NCBI GenBank assembly: GCA_910578085.1
Contig: CAJTPM010000048.1
Location: 1 to 21,461, forward strand
DNA length: 21,461 nt
From: an uncultured Lachnospiraceae bacterium
Lineage (GTDB): Bacteria > Bacillota > Clostridia > Lachnospirales > Lachnospiraceae
Direction of reading: 5' to 3'
Below are positions 14,676 through 21,461 of the stretch, in pieces. The notes beneath the pieces are model-generated. The model searched no databases. It worked only from the letters and a program-made list of their open reading frames with translations, and had not been told where the DNA came from. Each line of letters opens with the position of its first letter. Within the stretch, counting starts at the first letter, position 1. The translations under genes were made by a program, and so were the position numbers.

Positions 14676-14920
14676 TCAGGCTATGCCTATCCCCTGCTTT
14701 CCATAATAATCTAACTGATGGAAGTTGTTGGGGAAAATGTAAAATTCCGTCCCCGATTTCCCATCTACCTGTTTCCACACAATGGCCTTATAGGTCAGGG
14801 ATGTATAAGTCTGCGTCCCGCCATCCTCATAAACCTTTCTGACCGGAATCAGTGACAGAGCCACTGCTATCACTGCAAAAACAATAATGAATTTCTTTTC
14901 TCCCTTTTCGGAAAGATGTT
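14676..14920 (-). pseudogene. 5'-decayed small secreted/membrane protein gene
   Basis: On the minus strand the frame reads EKKFIIVFAVIAVALSLIPV, then a soluble stretch 'VYEDGGTQTYTSLTYKAIVWKQ', and stops at 14676. The hydrophobic run looks like a signal or membrane anchor, but no ATG, GTG or TTG with a ribosome site lies before it; an in-frame stop (TAG) is just upstream near 14922. A GTG at 14873 inside the hydrophobic run would cut the anchor. Similar short proteins ('V-Y-x-DGG-x-x-Y-x-x-LTYK') occur widely in Firmicutes, from memory. The 3' part is intact, so the start was probably lost. Confidence 0.55.
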
Positions 14921-14941
14921 CCTATTGCATAAAACTTGAAG

Positions 14942-15160
14942 TTACTCGCTTTTTCTATGAAATCTGATTGCCAGAACCACACACATGATAATTCCTATCA
15001 AAAATGGAATAGCAGATAAAAATGCAATGCTGGCAGGAGCACTAAAACCACGATGTTCAATACCACAAAGCATACCACGATAGTTATAGGCAGCTACAAA
15101 ACACATAATGTCTGATAGTACAACTGCAAGTGCCGTGAATAAATAACTCCATTTTTTCAT
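14942..15160 (-). CDS. Small two-helix membrane protein
   Basis: The 72-residue product has two hydrophobic segments (about residues 5-24 and 43-66) and basic ends, giving a hairpin topology. The start follows a TAGGAGTG ribosome site on the minus strand. No catalytic motif is seen. It sits between a lipoprotein gene and the decayed gene on the same strand, and the three may once have formed an operon. Function unknown. Confidence 0.65.
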   Translation of the reverse strand: MKKWSYLFTALAVVLSDIMCFVAAYNYRGMLCGIEHRGFSAPASIAFLSAIPFLIGIIMCVVLAIRFHRKSE

Positions 15161-15318
15161 ACAACCACACTCCTAAATTCTGCTTTATATATTTGACAAT
15201 AAAATATTTACCAGCCACCCGCAATCATTTTCATAGCAGCATTTATCTCCTGCCTTGCCGCAACCATTATCACTTAGTCAAAAAACAGAAAAGGAACAAT
15301 ACATTCTATATATTTTAC

Positions 15319-16317
15319 CTATTCTAAATATGATAAGATATATTTTGCTATCTCCTCTGACACTTGATAATGTGTTATAGAATCTCCCCGATCACTATAT
15401 TCACCCGGAATTATTTCCTCAATATAGTAATTACCATCGCTTTTATAAAGTATCTGGGTATTCATTTCTTTTAACTCTTTTTCATTACTATGCCTTGATA
15501 ACATAAATCTGACAATTTGGCATTCAACTTCTTCTGGATTTGGTGCATCATCTGCATATTCCCACTGATCCAAAGCCAGCCCGTTCAGATATTGCGCTAT
15601 TTCAGAAATATCGTCTATTTCATTCAGCAAAGTGTTTTTGTCTGCTCCGTAAAACTGTATCTTCTGCTCTTCAGAAGTCTTGCGTAGTTCCTCTTCTGTA
15701 AAGGATGTTTCCCCTATATAATATCGAGCATTCTCTATATCATCTGTTTTTTCAATATCACTTTCAATATCACCATTTGGCACATAAAAATCAAGTCCCC
15801 ACTCATCCAGTATATCCTTCGCTGTTATATTCTTATTTAGCTCTAAGTCTTCCGGCGCATTAAGAAACTGTCCCGCCTCTTCTGATATTCTGGCTATTGC
15901 TTCTATTTCCTGATTATAATCTCGTATAATATATTCACCTTTACTGGAAATATAAAATTCTAAGGTACTCTTATTAACTAACGGTATTCCATCCTGTAAA
16001 AATACAGCCTCATCAATTACCTCATATGATATATAGCTATATACCAAGTCTATATCTTCAGGTAGCTGTTCCATATAATTCCAGGATTCAATATCCAGTT
16101 GTTTTACGAACCTTTCTATTTCTTTATTATTATCAATGATACCAATCGTCTCACCAGAAGCTGTAATAATTTCAGTAAATTGTTTTTTTTCTTCATTGTT
16201 ACTGAAATATGCTCCATCTGCATCTGAAGCATTGCTTTTAGTTGTCCTATCCCCACAACCAACGATGCTAAACATACCTACTGTCAATATAAAGACTAAC
16301 ATGATACATTTTTTCAT
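15319..16317 (-). CDS. Lipoprotein built from two related repeats
   Basis: The 332-residue protein begins MKKCIMLVFILTVGMFSIVGC, a lipoprotein signal with lipobox SIVGC; the Cys is residue 21. A start seven codons upstream is possible but lacks a ribosome site, while GGAGAGG precedes the chosen ATG. The body repeats itself. One half has 'IDNNKEIERFVKQLDIESWNYM' and 'LEFYISSKGEYIIRDY'; the other has 'IDDISEIAQYLNGLALDQWEY' and 'TQILYKSDGNYYIEEI'. Both halves end in a helix (ISEEAGQFLN; VSEEIAKYIL). It should be anchored on the outer face of the membrane. No named family is recognised. A fragment of a second copy lies at 17155-17237. Confidence 0.8.
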   Translation of the reverse strand: MKKCIMLVFILTVGMFSIVGCGDRTTKSNASDADGAYFSNNEEKKQFTEIITASGETIGIIDNNKEIERFVKQLDIESWNYMEQLPEDIDLVYSYISYEVIDEAVFLQDGIPLVNKSTLEFYISSKGEYIIRDYNQEIEAIARISEEAGQFLNAPEDLELNKNITAKDILDEWGLDFYVPNGDIESDIEKTDDIENARYYIGETSFTEEELRKTSEEQKIQFYGADKNTLLNEIDDISEIAQYLNGLALDQWEYADDAPNPEEVECQIVRFMLSRHSNEKELKEMNTQILYKSDGNYYIEEIIPGEYSDRGDSITHYQVSEEIAKYILSYLE

Positions 16318-16394
16318 ACCGCCTCTCCGCCCTTTCATTTTATCAAAGCCGTTCCTGCTCCCCGAATGTGCCTCCGCCGAATATAGGGTATGGG

Positions 16395-17108
16395 TTATAT
16401 CTTCATATCCAATGTGCTACCCGAAGATGTTTTTTTTACAAAGGTATTGCCGCTTTTGACAAGCTGGCTTTCTACGGATTCCCTTGTAACGCTGTCCAAT
16501 GCGCCAGAAGGTACGGCTTTGCCATATTCCCATGTCGGATCTACTGCCTTAATTGCTGAAACAAACGCCTGCGTATATGCCAGATGATACTGCCTCAATG
16601 TATAGCCTGCTGACAGTCTATCGTCTGACTTCATCTGCCTATACATATCCATATAAATTTCCGTCTTTCCTGTACCGTCCGTCATTCCATTATTGTTCAG
16701 ATAAATATTTTTCACGGCTTCAAACATTTTATCTTTGCTGCTTTCAGGAATATCAATAATCTTTTTGTAACTATCACCTGTTTCATCTGTTACAAGAAGT
16801 CCTGTCAATCCTGTAGTCGGTTCAACCCATTCTCCTCTTGAATTATAATTTTTCATTAAATTTTTAATAGATTGAACACTCGTAAACATACTGCCATTAC
16901 AGCCATCCTTTGACATTTGTTGGATAACGGCCTTATACTGCTTGCTGTTTGTGTCAATGCCTGCCGCTTTCAATTGTGACTGTATGCTGCCACTGTTTAG
17001 TTGAGAAAACTGAAACATACCCGGTAATGTCGAGCCCACTCCCCAAGTTGCCTTTGTTCCTCCAAACATACTTTGAATTAGATAGCTGTAATTTGTAATA
17101 TTTAACAT
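16395..17108 (-). CDS. DUF3879-like protein with the shared C-terminal tail
   Basis: The 237-residue protein lacks a signal peptide. ATG 17108 follows AAGGAGG by eight bases; the ATG six codons upstream overlaps that site. The N-terminal part (ITNYSYLIQSMFGG, FQFSQLNSGSIQSQLKAAGID) and the central 'NLMKNYNSRGEWVEPTTGLTGLLVTDETGDSYKKIIDI' resemble the family I know as DUF3879, held with modest certainty. It ends STLDMKI, matching the tail type of the DUF6033 and FlxA-like proteins nearby. It is downstream of them on the same strand. Function unknown; a secreted or assembled surface protein is inferred from the neighbours. Confidence 0.65.
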   Translation of the reverse strand: MLNITNYSYLIQSMFGGTKATWGVGSTLPGMFQFSQLNSGSIQSQLKAAGIDTNSKQYKAVIQQMSKDGCNGSMFTSVQSIKNLMKNYNSRGEWVEPTTGLTGLLVTDETGDSYKKIIDIPESSKDKMFEAVKNIYLNNNGMTDGTGKTEIYMDMYRQMKSDDRLSAGYTLRQYHLAYTQAFVSAIKAVDPTWEYGKAVPSGALDSVTRESVESQLVKSGNTFVKKTSSGSTLDMKI

Positions 17109-17154
17109 ACCATCATCCTCCTTCAAAAAATCTTACCTGCGGCTCCTCTGTCTG

Positions 17155-17237
17155 TCATTCAGAGCCGCCCATGCCCCCTTTGTCTGCTCCGTAAAACTGT
17201 ATCTTCTGCTCTTTAGAAGTCCTGCGCAGTTCCTCTT
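17155..17237 (-). pseudogene. Fragment of a second copy of the lipoprotein gene
   Basis: Bases 17179-17237 repeat 15637-15695 with three differences in 59. In frame on the minus strand the fragment reads EELRRTSKEQKIQFYGADK, against EELRKTSEEQKIQFYGADK in the intact lipoprotein. It then diverges and stops within nine codons (stop at 17157-17155). A stop also lies directly before it. It is a relic of a tandem lipoprotein copy or of recombination between copies. Confidence 0.8.
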
Positions 17238-17276
17238 ATTTTATATTTATGTGACTGATTTGCAGCCATCTTTCGC

Positions 17277-18110
17277 TTATATCTGCAAATCAAGATTTGC
17301 ACCTACTGGATTTGCATGATTACCCTGCTTTTTGACAGCCTCTTTTTCTTCCTGTTCCCTTGCTACTTCAATCACTTTCTGCATATCGTCATCATCAAGA
17401 TAAATTTCTCCCTTTTCGGAATTTTCCAATTTCTCTAAAATCATCTGTTCCGCTTTTTCTAGCAACGTATTTTCCTTGACGATGGTAATGCCTGATTTTT
17501 CCTGCTCTTCGTCTGCCTTCTTCTCCTCTGTTTCAATTTTATTTCCCTCTAACTCTTTTTCCTTTTCTGCTGCTTTTTCTTTTGACTTTTCAATCAGCTT
17601 TTCCGAATTTCTCCTCCTTTCTTCCCGGAGCTTATCGCTCAATTTTAACATACCATCGTTTCTGCCTTGCATTCTGCAATGATATTTTCCGTTCTCATCA
17701 ATATAACTGTGCTGGTACACTATAGTCCAGCCACTAGCTTTCGCTAAGCTTTCTGCCAATTTAGACATAGACCCAACGCCTTTTATCATGTCTTCCATAT
17801 CCTTTTTTGTTTTAGGATCATTCTGCATTTTTTCCAAAAGTTTGGGATTAACGGTCAATGACTTGCCGCTTTGGGCAGATAAACAAGCATTCCCTACACG
17901 GAATTCCACACTTGGCACAAGCTTTTCCAATTTCTTCACATAGCTTGCCACACTTTTCGCCTTGTCATTTCCTGCTTCGGAATTTTTCTGTGCGGCCGCC
18001 GTTTCTGATGTTTCCTTTCCTGATGCAGCCTGTTTCTTTTCTGTCTGTTGTTTCTGTGTTGCATAGACATTTTCATAAGCGTTATAGTTGTTTGTAATTT
18101 CCATTGCCAT
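17277..18110 (-). CDS. DUF6033-type protein with the shared C-terminal tail
   Basis: The 277-residue protein fits the family I know as DUF6033. It has a short N-terminal 'EITNNYNAYENVY', a low-complexity Lys/Ala/Glu linker, then the conserved part (about residues 52-150: YVKKLEKLVPSVEFRVGNA ... LAKASGWTIVYQHSYIDENGKYHCRMQGRNDGML), and a long charged helical region (155-260). It ends GANLDLQI. It has no signal peptide. ATG 18110 follows CAGGAGG. The gap before it holds a terminator for the gene upstream and a 21-bp imperfect inverted repeat. Function unknown; grouping with FlxA-like and FliD-C-like genes suggests a surface or flagellum-related role. Confidence 0.7.
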   Translation of the reverse strand: MAMEITNNYNAYENVYATQKQQTEKKQAASGKETSETAAAQKNSEAGNDKAKSVASYVKKLEKLVPSVEFRVGNACLSAQSGKSLTVNPKLLEKMQNDPKTKKDMEDMIKGVGSMSKLAESLAKASGWTIVYQHSYIDENGKYHCRMQGRNDGMLKLSDKLREERRRNSEKLIEKSKEKAAEKEKELEGNKIETEEKKADEEQEKSGITIVKENTLLEKAEQMILEKLENSEKGEIYLDDDDMQKVIEVAREQEEKEAVKKQGNHANPVGANLDLQI

Positions 18111-18199
18111 AACTTATCCTCCTGATTTCATTTTGCTTCTGGCATATCAATCCACTCTATTATTCCTCTTATACTTTACCACCCGAACTAATAAAGGAT

Positions 18200-18278
18200 T
18201 TGCACCGCTGAGATTTTCAATACACTCCGATACGCCTCCATTTTTTATCATATACTCTTGAAAATTTATCCGGTGCAA
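18200..18278. repeat. Imperfect 21-bp inverted repeat upstream of the DUF6033-type gene
   Basis: The arms at 18200-18220 and 18258-18278 are reverse complements at 8 + 8 positions (TTGCACCG and ATTTTCAA on each side of a variable 5-base centre), 37 bases apart. They lie 90-168 bases upstream of the start codon. They could be a paired operator, or the stem of a leader RNA. Confidence 0.5.
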
Positions 18279-18319
18279 TATAAGCAGTTATTTATTACAT
18301 GGTGTACTAATAAACATAG

Positions 18320-18350
18320 GGGAACTGAAAAATATGCTTTTTCAGTTCCC
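18320..18350 (-). terminator. Strong terminator after the FliD-C-like gene
   Basis: GGGAACTGAAAAA (18320-18332) is the exact reverse complement of TTTTTCAGTTCCC (18338-18350) around a five-base loop. Either strand has a T-run, but its place 18 bases after the minus-strand stop at 18368 makes it the end of the FlxA-FliD-like transcript. Confidence 0.85.
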
Positions 18351-18367
18351 ATCGCACTCTATAAGAG

Positions 18368-19264
18368 TCAATCATTCTTGTTTTTGCCCTTGTCTTTTTC
18401 TTCCTTTAATTTCTGTTCCCAATAGGATTTATCTGTTACCTTATCCTTATCCTCGTTTTTGCTGCCTACCCTTTCATCAATCGTGCTCTGGAACAGCTTC
18501 GAGATTGTGTCGGAATAAGCACCATTCTTGTTATAGGTCTTATCAACGCCTTTTGTCCTCGCCGCCGCACTGGAAATAGCGGATGCCTTCTGCGAAATTT
18601 GACTGCCAAAGGAACCATATCCGGTAAACAGGGATTTTAAAGTAGAGATATTGTCAAACTTAATACCGCTTTTCCCTAAAGCTGTCTTTTCCTTCAGGAC
18701 GTACTCGTCAAATTCCAGCTTATTGCCTTTGCCAACGGTGATGCCTACTTTTGAGAGCAGGTTACCCGCCTTCTCCGTTATGCTGGTCATCCATGCCGCA
18801 TTGCGCAACACATTCTTCGTTTCTGAATTTCCCGCCTGCTCCACCACGGCATTATAATTGTCAACAAATGATTTGACCGCTTTTGTAATGGCATCCCAGT
18901 CATAATCCTCTACCTCGGTTTCTTCCCCGGTTTCCTCATCTTTTTTCTTGAATTTCTTTTTTTCATAAAGTGAAGCATTGCCTAACGCCTCTGCGGACTT
19001 TTTCAGAGAATCCGCGCTGGAACGCATTAACGTCAGCATCTTGGATGAATCCCCTGCCTGCGACAGCTTATCCGCATCCTGCTTTGCATAGTACGCTTTC
19101 ATTAGCTTTCCATAACTGCCATTTTTAATCATTGCATAATCAGATACGTTGACTCCGCCCATACCGCTGTCTATATAGGGAGCGCCGCCGCTAAACAACG
19201 TGGAATAATCCATATTGGTGTTATATCTGCTCGCATAGTCATTAAAGCTGTTAATTTCCGACAT
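18368..19264 (-). CDS. FliD-C-like (flagellar hook cap-related) protein
   Basis: The 298-residue protein has an N-terminal part with 'SDYAMIKNGSYGKLMKAYY' (about 41-59) and helices. A region from about 125 to 235 resembles the C-terminal domain of FliD hook-cap proteins: 'AVKSFVDNYNAVVEQ', 'LLSKVGITVGKGNKLEFDEYVLKE', 'LKSLFTGYGSFGSQISQKASAIS'. The match is by motif order (FVDxYN, G-x-L-x-x-DE, LF-x-G-x-x-S-FG). FliD proteins are much longer and carry an N-terminal D0 helix that is not seen here. The C-terminus is Lys/Asp rich (KGKNKND). It follows the FlxA-like gene by 14 bases with GGGAGG as ribosome site. Confidence 0.7.
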   Translation of the reverse strand: MSEINSFNDYASRYNTNMDYSTLFSGGAPYIDSGMGGVNVSDYAMIKNGSYGKLMKAYYAKQDADKLSQAGDSSKMLTLMRSSADSLKKSAEALGNASLYEKKKFKKKDEETGEETEVEDYDWDAITKAVKSFVDNYNAVVEQAGNSETKNVLRNAAWMTSITEKAGNLLSKVGITVGKGNKLEFDEYVLKEKTALGKSGIKFDNISTLKSLFTGYGSFGSQISQKASAISSAAARTKGVDKTYNKNGAYSDTISKLFQSTIDERVGSKNEDKDKVTDKSYWEQKLKEEKDKGKNKND

Positions 19265-19278
19265 ACAAAACCACCTCC

Positions 19279-20103
19279 CTATAAACGCACATCCACATGG
19301 GTGTAAACTGCTGCCTGTGCTGTTGCAGCTTCTGGAACGGCTGTTTCAACAGGCTGCACATTCTCCGCAGCTCCTGCCTGTACCCCGGCACCGGATACAC
19401 CGTCCTGTGCTTTTTCTCCGTCTGCGCCGCTTTCCGCTGTCTTTTCGGTTGTGTTTTCTGCCCAGTCTGTTTTTTCCTCTTTTGATTCAGATGCCTTATT
19501 GTCATTGCGCTCTGCCTCAGCAGCTTCTTCCATCGTCTTATTTGCTTCTGCAAGCGTATTCATTTGTGAAGCTGTCGCATTCTCTGCTTTCTGCTCCAGT
19601 TCCGCAATTTCCTTTTTCTTGGCTTCCACATTTCCTCCGTCCTGCTTGACTTCTGCTTTCAGGACATTCGCCCTGCCCTCCATGCTGGCTGCCACGCTGC
19701 CCTGCACCTTTGCCTGCTTGATGGATGTGTCCGCAGAAATCATTGCCGTCATGCTTGCCTGCGACAGCCCCGTATTTTTGTTTCCTGCCTTTGCACTTCC
19801 GGTATTTCCAGTCCCGCCAAGCATATCATCCATGGAAGATCCTTTGGCCTGCTGCTTTTCTTTGCGCTGCTCTATCTGGTGCTGCCTTAACTGCATATTT
19901 AGGTCACTGATCTGCTGCTGTATCTCCTGCCTTTTTTTCATCTTTTCCTCTAATGTCATATCTTCATTGGAAGAAAGTTCCTGCAACTGCTTCTGTGCGT
20001 TGGCAATCTGGTTCTGGATGTTCTTGCTGTATGAATCCGCTGCCTGATTCATCCCCATCTGCACCATCTGTGTGTTCGCCCCATTGGTACCGTTAATTTT
20101 CAT
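19279..20103 (-). CDS. FlxA-like protein
   Basis: This 274-residue protein has a coiled coil at about residues 25-85 (IQNQIANAQKQLQEL, LEEKMKKRQEIQQQISDLNMQL) typical of the FlxA-like family. The remainder is Ala/Glu/Lys rich with repeated helix-forming segments (VEAKKKEIAELEQKAEN). It ends THVDVRL, the tail type shared with two downstream proteins. In E. coli flxA is transcribed by the flagellar sigma factor FliA; a sigma-28-type promoter is found here too (20133-20159). ATG 20103 follows GATAGGAGG. Role unknown; probably flagellum- or surface-related. Confidence 0.75.
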   Translation of the reverse strand: MKINGTNGANTQMVQMGMNQAADSYSKNIQNQIANAQKQLQELSSNEDMTLEEKMKKRQEIQQQISDLNMQLRQHQIEQRKEKQQAKGSSMDDMLGGTGNTGSAKAGNKNTGLSQASMTAMISADTSIKQAKVQGSVAASMEGRANVLKAEVKQDGGNVEAKKKEIAELEQKAENATASQMNTLAEANKTMEEAAEAERNDNKASESKEEKTDWAENTTEKTAESGADGEKAQDGVSGAGVQAGAAENVQPVETAVPEAATAQAAVYTHVDVRL

Positions 20104-20114
20104 AGTAGTGTCCT

Positions 20115-20186
20115 CCTATCTCAAAATATAACTTCTCGGAATCTTCAGCCTTGATTTTATAAGGCTTTCAGACCCCTATCTCAAAA
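20115..20186. repeat. 12-bp direct repeat spaced 60 bp at the IS/FlxA boundary
   Basis: CCTATCTCAAAA occurs at 20115-20126 and 20175-20186, 60 bases apart. The first copy overlaps the predicted sigma-28 start site of the FlxA-like gene; the second lies where the downstream IS begins. It may be an IS end or target feature, or chance. Confidence 0.4.
20133..20159 (-). promoter_or_regulatory. Sigma-28 (SigD/FliA)-type promoter for the FlxA-like gene
   Basis: On the minus strand TAAA (20159-20156) is followed after exactly 15 bases by TCCGAGAA (20140-20133). The sigma-28 consensus is TAAA, 15 bases, GCCGATAA, so all four upstream bases and six of the eight downstream bases match. Transcription would begin near 20126, giving a short leader with AGGAGG before the start at 20103. 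Confidence 0.65.
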
Positions 20187-20245
20187 AAATCACCCACTTT
20201 TTTTGCAAAAACACTTGACAAATCGCTCAAAATTTGCGGCGAAGC

Positions 20246-20271
20246 CGATTGATTATATTTTATTTCAATCG
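20246..20271 (+). promoter_or_regulatory. Hairpin just before the transposase ribosome site
   Basis: CGATTGA (20246-20252) and TCAATCG (20265-20271) pair around a 12-base AT loop, four bases before GGAGG. Such hairpins commonly limit transposase translation from transcripts entering the IS from outside. Confidence 0.5.
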
Positions 20272-20287
20272 ACTGGAGGCGATTTCT

Positions 20288-21461
20288 TTGTTACCTACAA
20301 ATCCCGGCGGCCATGCCGCCTTCCAGGATACTTTCGTATCCCAGTTCCTTAAATTTTACCCGGATCCCTTTGTGCTTCCCAAAAGCACCTGGGACTATAT
20401 CGTGCAGTTCTGGTACCTCGACCTTTCCCAGACGGATTCCATCATGCGGGACTGCTACTCTGTCTTTGGCCCGGAACCAAGGCTCCCTTCCTGCATGCTG
20501 CGCTCCTATCTGCTTGCCTTGAAACTGAAAGTTACTTCCATCACTGTCTGGTGCCGCATGCTCAGGGAGGCCCCTCTCTACGCCATCCTCAGCGGCTTCC
20601 CTGCCGATGATACCCCTGGTGTCGGTACTTTTTATGATTTCTTCTCCCGCATCTGGAAAAGCAGCTCAGACAGCCTCTCCCCAAAGGACCGGTTCCCAAA
20701 GATGAAGCCTCCAAAGGGGAAGAAGAAAGGCGAGAAGACTCCCTGCGATTCTTCCAGCACTGCTTCAAAACTTCTTCCCCTGCTGGAACGCTGGCATTTA
20801 AAGCCTGAGAATCCCTTTTTCCTCATTTTCCGGCTTTATCAGCAGCAATTCCTGGACCAGTCCATCCACCGGGGGTTGGTTAATCCCCGGCACCTGGCTC
20901 TTGCCGGTGATGGGACTCCTGTCCGTACTGCCGCACAGCAGCGCAAAAAGCGCACTTGCGATTGTAAGGAGAAAGGCTGTTCTTCCTGTAACTGCAAACG
21001 CCATTATTCCCAACCCGACTGTAACTGGGGATGGGACTCCCACCGGGAATGTTATTTCTTCGGATACCACCTCTACATGTATGTGGCTTCCGATTCCTTC
21101 AGCGGCCTCCCTGTGTTTCCGCTTTTAGAGCGAGCCTCCCGGCATGACATGCTTTCCTTCCTGCATTCCTTTTTCACCATGAAAGCATATCTTCCGGAAT
21201 TCCAGATTGAAAAGCTCCTTCTGGATTCTGCACACGATGCTTACGCTGTTTATGAATACTGCAGACGGGAAAATATCGTTCCTTTTATTGACCTCAACCC
21301 CGGACATACCGGATATTTCACTTATAAGGATGATTTCACTATTGATGATGATGGTGTCCCTGTCTGTAAGTTGGGCTTACGTATGCATAAAGATGGATAT
21401 GAAGCTGCCAAACACCGCGCAAAATACCGGTGCCCGAAATCAAACCGGAAACGTGGCTGTT
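20288..21461 (+). CDS. DDE transposase (IS1182/ISNCY-like), 3' part outside the window
   Basis: The frame opens with TTG at 20288, eight bases after GGAGG, and stays open for 391 codons to the window end. The N-terminal part resembles the DUF772-type domain (QTDSIMRDCYSVFGPEPRLP). The catalytic core begins at 'LALAGDGTPV' (first Asp), followed by a cysteine cluster (CDCKEKGCSSCNC) and 'WGWDSHRECYFFGYHLY'. 'LLLDSAHDAY' supplies the second Asp; the final Glu lies beyond the edge. The Cys cluster with DGT and DSAHD is a pattern I associate with IS1182- or ISNCY-type transposases of clostridia. The family name is approximate; the transposase call is firm. Confidence 0.85.
   Translation, partial: MLPTNPGGHAAFQDTFVSQFLKFYPDPFVLPKSTWDYIVQFWYLDLSQTDSIMRDCYSVFGPEPRLPSCMLRSYLLALKLKVTSITVWCRMLREAPLYAILSGFPADDTPGVGTFYDFFSRIWKSSSDSLSPKDRFPKMKPPKGKKKGEKTPCDSSSTASKLLPLLERWHLKPENPFFLIFRLYQQQFLDQSIHRGLVNPRHLALAGDGTPVRTAAQQRKKRTCDCKEKGCSSCNCKRHYSQPDCNWGWDSHRECYFFGYHLYMYVASDSFSGLPVFPLLERASRHDMLSFLHSFFTMKAYLPEFQIEKLLLDSAHDAYAVYEYCRRENIVPFIDLNPGHTGYFTYKDDFTIDDDGVPVCKLGLRMHKDGYEAAKHRAKYRCPKSNRKRGC

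Larger units (their letters stand above)
20165..21461 (+). mobile_element. Second insertion sequence, DDE type (truncated by window edge)
   Basis: A plus-strand transposase starts at 20288, with a leader holding an AT-rich tract and a hairpin. The left end of the IS lies somewhere between about 20160 and 20215; terminal repeats cannot be confirmed without the right end. It lies directly upstream of the FlxA-like operon and may have replaced its distal control region. Confidence 0.6.

Noticed and set aside
14411..14842. 143-aa plus-strand frame after the XRE gene
   Set aside because: It overlaps the XRE gene, runs through its terminator, and is opposite the better supported decayed gene.
19451..20047. 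198-aa plus-strand frame opposite the FlxA-like gene
   Set aside because: Its Cys/Ser/Phe-rich composition is what the antisense of a Lys/Glu/Gln-rich coiled-coil gene produces; no ribosome site.
1..21461. CRISPR array, tRNA or rRNA genes
   Set aside because: No regularly spaced repeats and no tRNA or rRNA signature were seen on either strand.

Overview
The window looks like Lachnospiraceae-type (Clostridia, Firmicutes) DNA. Ribosome binding sites are strong AGGAGG types, promoters are sigma-A-like, and the gene families (Tn916-type Orf7/Orf8 regulators, DUF932, DUF4942, DUF4313, DUF6033, FlxA-like) are typical of gut clostridia and their integrative conjugative elements. All family names come from reading the protein sequences; no database search was run.

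Layout. (1) 1 to about 225: left end of an IS110-family insertion sequence on the minus strand. It holds the first codons of the transposase and an upstream structured stretch placed where IS110 elements encode their bridge (seek) RNA. (2) 322-12960: a plus-strand accessory cluster of a conjugative or plasmid-like element. It encodes an SSB-like OB-fold protein, two membrane proteins, a DUF932 protein, a four-cysteine protein, a sigma-70-like factor, a small secreted peptide, a DUF4942 protein, a 1016-aa adenine methyltransferase-SNF2-type helicase fusion, and several small unknown proteins including a DUF4313 protein. Several terminator-type hairpins lie inside this cluster. (3) 13062-14511: a Tn916-like regulatory block, with Orf8-like and Orf7-like (sigma) genes on minus and a divergent XRE regulator on plus. 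No excisionase or integrase follows the Orf8-like gene. (4) 14676-20103: minus-strand genes that look chromosomal and more AT-rich. They comprise a 5'-decayed reading frame, a small membrane protein, a lipoprotein with two related halves, a DUF3879-like protein, a fragment of a second lipoprotein copy, a DUF6033-type protein, a FliD-C-like protein and a FlxA-like protein. The FlxA-like gene has a sigma-28-type promoter. Three of these proteins end in the same kind of short tail (hydrophobic-Asp-hydrophobic-polar-Ile/Leu). (5) about 20165-21461: a second IS, with a plus-strand DDE transposase cut by the window edge.

How the parts may work together. The first block probably maintains and protects single-stranded or newly transferred element DNA (SSB-like, DUF932, Cys4 protein, methyltransferase-helicase), under the sigma-like and XRE regulators. 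The SSB-like and Cys4 proteins share a ten-residue C-terminal tail, which suggests a common partner. The last block looks like a flagellum-related, sigma-28-controlled gene set (FlxA-like and FliD-C-like proteins) that may export or assemble proteins at the cell surface. It is the best candidate here for an undescribed system.
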